Source: Trichosphaerium sp. ATCC 40318
Lineage: Eukaryota; Discosea; Flabellinia; Trichosidae
Reading direction: 5' to 3'
NCBI GenBank assembly: GCA_038496445.1
Contig: JALMLS010000353.1
Span: 310,001-374,000 of the forward strand
Length of the DNA: 64,000 nt
The stretch's first letter is position 1, and each line of letters starts with the position of its first letter. The position numbers and the translations under genes are program-made. Below, piece by piece: positions 57,150 through 64,000 of this stretch. The notes under the pieces were generated by a model. That model did no database searches. It saw only the letters and a list, made by a program, of their open reading frames with translations, and was not told the origin of the DNA.

Positions 57150-58130
57150 TCTCTTATTCACTCGTCGCTGTGATTTAAAGTTGTAAAAAGGGAGAGAAAT
57201 AACAACGATCACCACCAAAACAATAAGAACAATCACAATCGCAACAGCAATCAATCCATATTTTAATCCATTGTTATCACCCTCATCTTCACCACCACAA
57301 GGTTTCGAAGTATAGATAACGTATATCTTACGTAGCTCTAAGGTGCTTTAGCTATGTGGTGTGATGAGCGTGATGTACCAGTTTTATCAAGTGATGATTC
57401 AATACATTGATTTTGTTCAAACTCAACACTCAATCCTGTCACATGACTGTGATGAGATATCTGTATTCGAGAGTAACCACCGTTTTGTTTCAATGGTGAT
57501 GTACTTTCAGGAGGTTTTATATTGATGGATGCGTTTGGAAAATCAGCACAACCCAAAACAGTGATGTTTGTAAAGTAGTCAAGCAACAATGCATTCCCAT
57601 TCTCCCAATTTAGATCGCCTTTGACAAAAACTTTTCATACAAATATGACTTTTTGCAGTTACATATGACTCACTTTTAATTGTAGCGGATATGTTACCAA
57701 TAGAATGACGTCCCTATCAACTGTATAATCGCCATGAACCGTACAACTGGTATTATCACTTATAATCGCAGAAGGGTTTATTAAATCAAACGCTTCTTTC
57801 ACTACTCCTGTCCGTTTTCTACAACAACAATTCGTCCTTGTTCATCAAATGTAGTTAGTATAACTGTATCTCTTGAGCTATTGGTACCAAGTTGGCGTAT
57901 GACTGTCTTTAAGCATAATTAAGCAAACTGGTGACTTTTCAACAAATGTCTTTTTACAACAAAAAAGAATTTGTGTTTGCCATTTTTTTTCAACTAAGTA
58001 CGAACTCTCGTAGCTGTCAAGTAAGAAATACTCACTTCGGTGATATGTTTGAAGAGCTAGACCAAAATTAGAAGGTATGCTAGGGATCGTAGTATTGTCA
58101 ATTATTGTATCAAAATCCACTAAATGGTGT
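57150..58130 (-). pseudogene. Truncated tandem copy of the adjacent membrane glycoprotein
   Basis: The minus strand repeats, in order, the 3' half of the gene at 58201-60435. It starts near VDFDTIIDNTTIPSIPSNFG (the full copy has EFNTITGNTTLPSEYNQYG), then ALQTYHRSEYFLLDSYESSY, the FTNITVLGCADFPNASINI block, RIQISHHSHVTGLSVEFEQN and QCIESSLDKTG, and finally the cytosolic-side region with the same 5'-CCACAAGGTTTCGAAG codon context. The first half (signal peptide and propeller-like part) is missing and the exon after SLDKTG is disrupted. No start codon of its own is evident. Confidence 0.7.
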
Positions 58131-58200
58131 TCTGAGTGACGTTTTCGTTTTATTTTCTGCTTTTTTTAAGTGTGTATAACAGTAACTGTGACAATCCTTC

Positions 58201-60435
58201 TCATGTTTGGTTTGCTCTTCGCTTTGATTTGAAGTTATGAAAAGGGAAGATGACTTCTGGTTTCCACAGAGAAATAACAACGATCACCACCAAAACAATA
58301 AGAATAATCACAATCGCAACAGCAATCAATCCATATTTTAATCCATTGTTATCACCCTCATCTTCACTTCCACCACAAGGTTTCGAAGTATAGATAACGT
58401 ATATCTTACGTAGCTCTATTAAAAGGATATGAGAACACAGCGTTTTTGTTAATACGGCACAGTGTGCACCTGTTTTGTCGAGTGATGATTCAACACATTG
58501 ATTTTGTTCAAACTCAACATTCAATCCTGTCGAGTTGATATCACATGACTGTGATGAGATAATCTGTATTCGAGAGGGCCCATCGGTTTGTACAGAAGAG
58601 GCAATAGTTTCAGGAGGGTTGATAGTGATTGAAGCGTTTGTTAAATCAGCACAACCCAAAACAGTGATGTTTGTAAAGTAGTCAAGCAACAATACATTCC
58701 CATTCTTCCAATTTAGATTCCCTATTGAATAACAAACTCAAAATGTAGTTTCTTACAAGACTCACCTTCTATTATAACGGATATGTTACCGCCAAAACTA
58801 ACGTCTCTATCAACTGTATAATCTCCGTTAATTATACATACACGATTGTTACACGTGATGACAGAAGGATTAATTTCAGGTAGGGGTGATAAATCTTCGT
58901 TCACTACCTCTACTGTTCTGTTTGCTATAACAACAATACGCCCTTCTTCATCAAACGTTGCTACCACAACTGTGTTGTTTATGATGGGAGAAAGTTGCGT
59001 GTAAGTACCTTAGATAATGGTGCTTAGCAACACAATTGTTTGAGATAAGTACCATTTGTATAAACTATGTATGCAATTTCGTAGCCGTCAAGTAAGAAAT
59101 AGTCATTTCCAGGATAAGTATGAAGACCTTGGCCATATTGATTATATTCACTAGGCAGCGTAGTATTGCCAGTGATCGTATTAAACTCCACTTAAAAGCC
59201 TGTTAGAAAAGAGGTACAACTTGTTGATTGATGATTCTTACTGAAGTCAAAATAGAATAGAGTTTCGCCACCAGCAACTATCACGACATCTGGTCGAAGA
59301 AAAGCAACGCCCTAAGTACATTACAATTTAGGTCATAATTCAAAGCATAAAACTAGTACTTGTGGTGTAGCTTTATTGTAGTCCGCGCCAATATCGTATG
59401 TACCAACATGTGAACCTAACTAAAGTCAGATTTAATCTTTTTAATAAGAAGATGTACTATCAGAAATTTTATATTGAAAGACTCCCTTATTAAACACTGC
59501 CACAAGAATATATGTGTCACTCGGATCTATAACTATTTGCCTTTCTTGAAGCATTGAAGGCTTAAGAGTGAGGGATCGTTTGTATTCAAGAGAAGACGAA
59601 TCAAACACAACCTTTAAAAAAAAGTTACTTTCATGTATAGTAGAGTTTGTAATTAGTTTCAATAATCGGTTTAACACCTCTATAACACCTGCTCTTATAG
59701 TGCACGAGTGTGAGAATTAAACCCCGAAATTCACGTGTAGCAATAAGTGCGGAAGAACAGTATCAATTTTTTTTTTGACTTTCTTACAATTTCTTCTGTA
59801 TTTTGTCCTGCCGTTACGTATACATCAGATTTATTGTTATTTATAGTAAGACCTATAACTCTAAGAAGGAAACAGGATTGAGGAGATGTAAATAACTTAC
59901 CTTGAGGGTGGGAACCTCCAAAAGAACTTTGAGTTATTCCATTACTCCATCCAGATTTTTCCTCAACAATTTTACCTAGCAAAGAAATTGACAATTGCGT
60001 GCTATGTGGAACCAACAGTAAAAAAAAAAAGTACCTTCTAAGTCGAATACAAGAAGTTTGTTTTCTACGGTCACCAAAATAAAATTCTGAGTAACTAATA
60101 CGCTTTGTGTGTCTCCTTCTCCTGACACGTCGAAGCTAGTAGAAGCTACAAAAACAATAAATTAAAGTTCAAGGTACGGATGTTATCCTTGAAGGGAAGA
60201 TACACTAATAAAGAGAGTGACGCTTTGAGCTTACATAATAAATGATCACAAAATAGAATAAAAAGGATATCTGCTTACAAAGAAAGCAGAAGAAGAGCAC
60301 GTGCTGTGTAAGCAAGATGTAGACTTTGTAAGCAAAAAAAAGTTCCGCACGTGATATCTGAGCGTCAATAATAATAACTACGCATTGAATTAAACATAAA
60401 ACTAGCAACATGCCAGGTAGTAGCGTTGTTGCCAT
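58201..60435 (-). CDS. Type I membrane glycoprotein, unknown family
   Basis: ATG 60435 opens a signal peptide (MATTLLPGMLLVLCLIQCVV then IIIDAQ). The ectodomain spans many short exons: VTQNFILVTVENKLLVFDLE, a segment GLTINNNKSDVYVTAGQ, SLTLKPSMLQERQIVIDPSD with TYILVAVFNKGVFQYKI, GVAFLRPDVVIVAGGETLFY, YGQGLHTYPGNDYFLLDGYE, then a Cys-containing part (VITCNNRVCIINGDYTV, FTNITVLGCADLTNASITI). The repeated hydrophobic-strand pattern hints at a beta-propeller (inference). A single span follows (KYGLIAVAIVIILIVLVVIV) and a short tail FHNFKSKRRANQT. Several N-x-S/T sites are present. A truncated duplicate lies directly downstream. It starts about 115 bp from the LMBR1-like gene on the other strand. 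Confidence 0.7.
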
Positions 60436-60549
60436 GGATAGTCCCGTTTTTACAATTGATTTTCAAAAGAAAGCCCAAAAAGCCTGACTTAGCTGAAGTT
60501 TTCCAAAAACCAAAGATAGTTCGCTTTAAATTGCTTGTAGAAGTTGTTT

Positions 60550-62891
60550 ATGATCAATCTTCCGCTAACAGCGCTCGCTGGGATTGTTTTAATCACATTA
60601 TGGGTTGTAGCGGCATATTTACTTATTTACTTCAGTCATCCGCTTGATAGAACGTCTGCTTGGTTTCCTAAGATTGTTGTGGTAAGTTATACGCGAACCG
60701 ACGTCTGAGAATAGAATGTCGGTTCAAAGTGCGTAACAATCAGTTTACTAATGCGTGTAATGCAGCTATGGTCTTTCGTATTGGCGGCAACGACAATATT
60801 ACTTATTCCATTGGATATTGCGAGTACTCGCTCGAGGTAAGTCCAGAAATACTCTGAAACGCGTTGAAACGCGCCATAACCGCGTCTAAACCAAGTATTA
60901 CACCTTTGTTTGATAACTCAAATTGTAGCTCTGGAATTCCTCTTACTTGGCTATGGTATACAGTTTACATTGCAATAATTGTAGTTGGAGTGCGTTAAAT
61001 GATGAAATACGCGTTTTAAAGAAAATCAAGAAAATGTAGACGAAAATTAAATTGTATTTTTTTAGGTGGTTCTAATACCTTTTGCGCTATTCTATTACGA
61101 AGCTCAAGACCCAGACAGCGAGTAGGTGCTTTATTTGAATAAGAGAAAATGACATAATGTTGTACACGTGCTCAGAAGCCTAAGAACGTGATCGGAATCA
61201 TATTTCTGACTTTTTTTTAGGAACGAGGGATCTCCTTTTTGTGAAGGCATCAAAGGACTCTTCATATTCTCAGTTATTTTCTCGGTAATCTGCGCCGCGG
61301 GATACTTCACTCTTGGTACAGCAGAAGTAGATATTCAAGAGCAAATTGGGTGCCTCAATAATGGGGTACAAATAATGACGTGAAAAAGTGTGATTTGATG
61401 GATCTTTTTAGTGCACAACAACAGTGACAGATACAACACAATCATTTCGTGTCTCGTTTCTGTTATTCCTCATCACGACGCTGAGCTTTTTCGGTTGGTT
61501 GTTTTTTCTATTGTTCGGTGGCATAGGGTTCTTTTCCTTGCCATTAGACTTTGTAAATGCCTACAGGTTTCGTCCAGAGCCAATAGGGAAAGCTGAGTGC
61601 GTTTCATGTTTATGAGATATTGAAATGATATCTAACTACTCTGTGAAGGTATAACAGGCGTCAGATTGCTCTTGGAGAAGAGGCAGAGAATCTACTAAAT
61701 ATTGGACAGAAATTAGAATCTAAAAGAGCGAAGAGGAGGGAGCTCAACGAGTTTCAACAAGTATTATCCATAGATATTATTTTTTGTTTTCTTCATGAGA
61801 GAATTGCTTATTGAAGTTTAAGTCGGTGTACTTGCTGGAGTTGCAGTATGAGCGGAATGAAATTGGATACAAACAACATGGTGGTAATATTCTTATTCAC
61901 TTTATGTCTCTTGGTTTTGGAATATGCGGGTACGACTAACCAATTTATTTTCTGAAATTTTGAAAAAAAAAAGGGTAAAGTTTTTGGTACACATCTCTTT
62001 TTTGTGCGTTTCGGTTTTGACTGTTTGAAAATGGTAGGTACCTTCTAACGTTAGCTTGGCTTGTTCACGTTGGTATTAATAATATTGCTAACTACCACCC
62101 GTTCTTGAACACAATGTTCATTGCTATGGATGGAGTTTTTAGTTTCTTTGGAGTTGTCATATTTGGGGTGTTCTCTTTTTGGCTTATGGCATGCGTTGTA
62201 GCTGGTGTATTTAAGTTTGGTGTTCGCGTGCCGTTATTAGTAAAACTATATCCTATGGAGTACGATTTTTTTGCTTCAAACCGTATAAGCGCAATCACGT
62301 GATTTACACATGTTGCTAGCTGTGGAGTAAAGGCTAATATGATTTTTTTTTGTTTAGACCACACAAAACAATGATGTCCGCTTTTCTGTTCAATACGTTT
62401 GTCATCCTACTTGTCTCTGTTGCTGTGACACACTTCATTACAGTGTCTTTTGAAGATTACGCAAGTCTATCTGAAATTAATGGTACGCAGTGACTGTCGA
62501 GGCATTAAAAGCTTGGCGAACCAAAAAAACCTACTTCGGAACAGTACACAAACAATCTGACTGGGGTTCCCCAGCAGGTTCTCCTACGTGTGCTTGGTAT
62601 TATCAGGCATGCGCCTAGTCCATTGTATCACTTTTAGCTGTGTAGAAATATTATGGAATGTCACTGTTTGATTTTTTTTGTTTAGCTCTGTTTGCAATGT
62701 CAGTTTCGAACCTTCGTGGATTAAAATACTTTTGGAAGTATTCTGTATATGCTCTATTCGCAGTTTCTGCAATAACATTTATTTATTTGTTATGGAAACC
62801 TAGAGACGAGTCTCCTATAAAGTCTCATATGTATTCTAAACTAAATACTAAGAAACTAGACAAGAAGAAGATTAAGAAACAAAAGAAGTAA
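60550..62891 (+). CDS. LMBR1/LIMR-like multi-pass membrane protein
   Basis: LMBR1-domain proteins include the lysosomal cobalamin exporter LMBD1 and lipocalin receptors. ATG 60550 opens MINLPLTALAGIVLITLWVV, with AYLLIYFSHPLDRTSAWFPK next; then WSFVLAATTILLIPLDIAST, LTWLWYTVYIAIIVVV, IPFALFYYEAQDPDSENEGS, FIFSVIFSVICAAGYFTLG, FLLFLITTLSFFGWLFFLL with FGGIGFFSLPLDFVNAY, a cytosolic coiled coil (EEAENLLNIGQKLESKRAKR), VYLLELQYERNEIGYKQHGG, and four more spans in the second half. About nine spans, the family layout. The C-terminus is lysine-rich (KKLDKKKIKKQKK). Which LMBR1 subfamily it belongs to cannot be settled here. Confidence 0.85.
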
Positions 62892-63255
62892 ACACCGAAC
62901 CAAAAAAACAAAAACAAGAAAAAAATAACAATAAATCACGTGTTTGTACATAAACCGCTTGGGGTTTTTTTTTTCAACACAGCGGAAGGTGCAGCTCTTT
63001 ATTTTTTGAGGGTGCCCGCGGTTTTAAAATAAAGTTTAAACAAATACACCACATTTTACATGCACCGGAGTTTAGGGGTTGAAACGTTGTGCAAGGTTCA
63101 GTAAATAACAATGTGATTATTCTTAAAAGATCGTTTCGCCAACATACGTAAAACAAGGCCCCACAAGTGGGTTGTATAACAAAATACGCCAATAAGGCAA
63201 CAAAAAAGCAGTAACAACTACACAAAGCGCGTAACAATACACCTAAACTAAGAAA
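62892..63255. other. Promoter region of the G-alpha gene
   Basis: 360 bases between the LMBR1-like stop and the G-alpha start. One TCACGTGT at about 62936 and one CACGTGG just inside the G-alpha coding exon at about 63289. Confidence 0.4.
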
Positions 63256-64000
63256 ATGGGTGCGTGCCATGGAGGTAGAACAGCTAATCACGTGGCTATA
63301 TCGAAAGCTATCTCTAAAGCTAAAAGAGAGCAAGCAAAGACTATAAGGATATTATTACTAGGTTAGTAGTATTTATACTGTATATATCAAGGGAAGATAA
63401 GAGATTATTGCCCGCGATAACGTGTTAAAACAGAATTTAGTATTTTAGGAAAAAAACAAAAAAAACAAGGTTACATGAGTTTATTTTAATGTTTCTTCTC
63501 TTTATTCTTATTTATAATGCTTATATACACTATATTATAGGTGCTGGGGATAGTGGTAAATCTACATTTCTTAAACAGATGAAATGCGCTCATGATAGAC
63601 TATCTCTTGCTGATTATCAGACGTATAGGAGGATTATTAGGTACTCTTTTTTTGTTTAAAGCGATCAATTTTTCTTCAAGAAGAACTACCCAAAAAACGT
63701 TGATGCACCAAAAGTCCGGCCGTATTTTGTACTAATGTGATATGTAAGAGACAATTTAATTGCTGCAGCAAAGGGACTATATATTGGTGCAAGCCGAGAA
63801 GGTATTGATGTAACAAGTGAAACAATAGTACGTAAAATAACAAACGTTTTTAAACGCTTTATTTTTTGAAAACTCAGCGCAGTTCGGGGAGGTACCACCA
63901 ATTGTCACGTGATTTCAAAAAAAAAAACGATCGTGGACAGTTGACTAATTTTATGACGTGGGTTTTTTTGTTCGTTCTTTGCGCACGTGACATAATTATA
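63256..64000 (+). CDS. Heterotrimeric G-protein alpha subunit, N-terminal part (runs off the window)
   Basis: ATG 63256 opens MGACHGGRTANHVAISKAIS, with Gly2 for myristoylation and Cys4 for palmitoylation. KAKREQAKTIRILLLGAGDS follows; the P-loop reads GAGDSGKST (family GAGESGKST) and continues FLKQMKCAHDRLSLADYQTY, then RRIIRDNLIAAAKGLYIGAS. Introns start GTTAGT, GTACTC and GTACGT, the second splitting an Arg codon. The helical domain begins near the end of the window; the switch regions and C-terminus are outside. Partial gene, no defects seen. Confidence 0.9.

Noticed and set aside
1-64000. CRISPR arrays, prokaryotic operons, Shine-Dalgarno sites
   Set aside because: The window is clearly eukaryotic with spliced genes; the only short tandem repeat (4601) lacks unique equal-length spacers.

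Overview
The window reads as nuclear DNA of a small, AT-rich, intron-rich eukaryote. Most genes are built from short exons joined by introns of roughly 40 to 240 bases, lie close together on both strands and often start divergently within about 50 to 340 bp of each other. The gene set includes an ATP-type PEP carboxykinase, a GH37 trehalase, a Zn2-Cys6 transcription factor, Med8, Rrp7, a G-protein alpha subunit, an FGD-like RhoGEF, a HACE1-like HECT ligase, ARL8 and an LMBR1-like protein. This points to a fungus, most likely an early-diverging one because ARL8, FGD-type and HACE1-type genes are present. An amoebozoan or other opisthokont-grade protist cannot be excluded. No tRNA, rRNA, CRISPR or recognisable transposon was seen.

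Layout, left to right. Bases 1-6.5k hold ARL8, trehalase, a repeat-bearing spacer and an intronless F-box/LRR gene. 6.8k-12.6k hold PEPCK and a Zn2-Cys6 factor, both minus. 13k-19.7k hold a DeSI-type deSUMOylase, an intronless F-box-like orphan, small hypotheticals and copy A of an orphan family. 19.7k-27k are gene-poor, with a decayed MORN-like copy and a secreted beta-lactamase-fold protein. 28k-33.4k hold orphan copies C and B on either side of a DH-PH-FYVE RhoGEF. 35.5k-36.5k is a wrecked xanthine dehydrogenase. 36.8k-45k hold RRP7, a CDC123-like gene, an intronless MORN-like gene and a PIAS SUMO ligase with a CTD-like tail. 45k-49k is an ankyrin-HECT ligase. 50k-56k hold a bHLH factor, a membrane protein, MED8 and a START/SRPBCC protein. 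57k-64k hold a type I membrane glycoprotein with a truncated tandem copy, an LMBR1-like protein and the start of a G-alpha gene.

Shared themes. Two SUMO-pathway genes (PIAS and DeSI) are present. ARL8 and the LMBR1-like protein fit lysosome/vacuole biology; FGD, G-alpha and the HACE1-like ligase fit GTPase signalling. Trehalase and PEPCK serve storage-carbon use and gluconeogenesis. The most unusual observations are the PIAS ligase ending in about 20 RNA polymerase II CTD-like heptads, a three-copy orphan gene family, three intronless genes with F-box-like starts and giant-virus-style repeats among intron-rich neighbours, a strong excess of CACGTG palindromes with a class-B bHLH gene in the same window, and 5' splice sites that favour GTAC. 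Exon joins were worked out by eye from reading frame and family motifs, so individual boundaries may be a few bases off.
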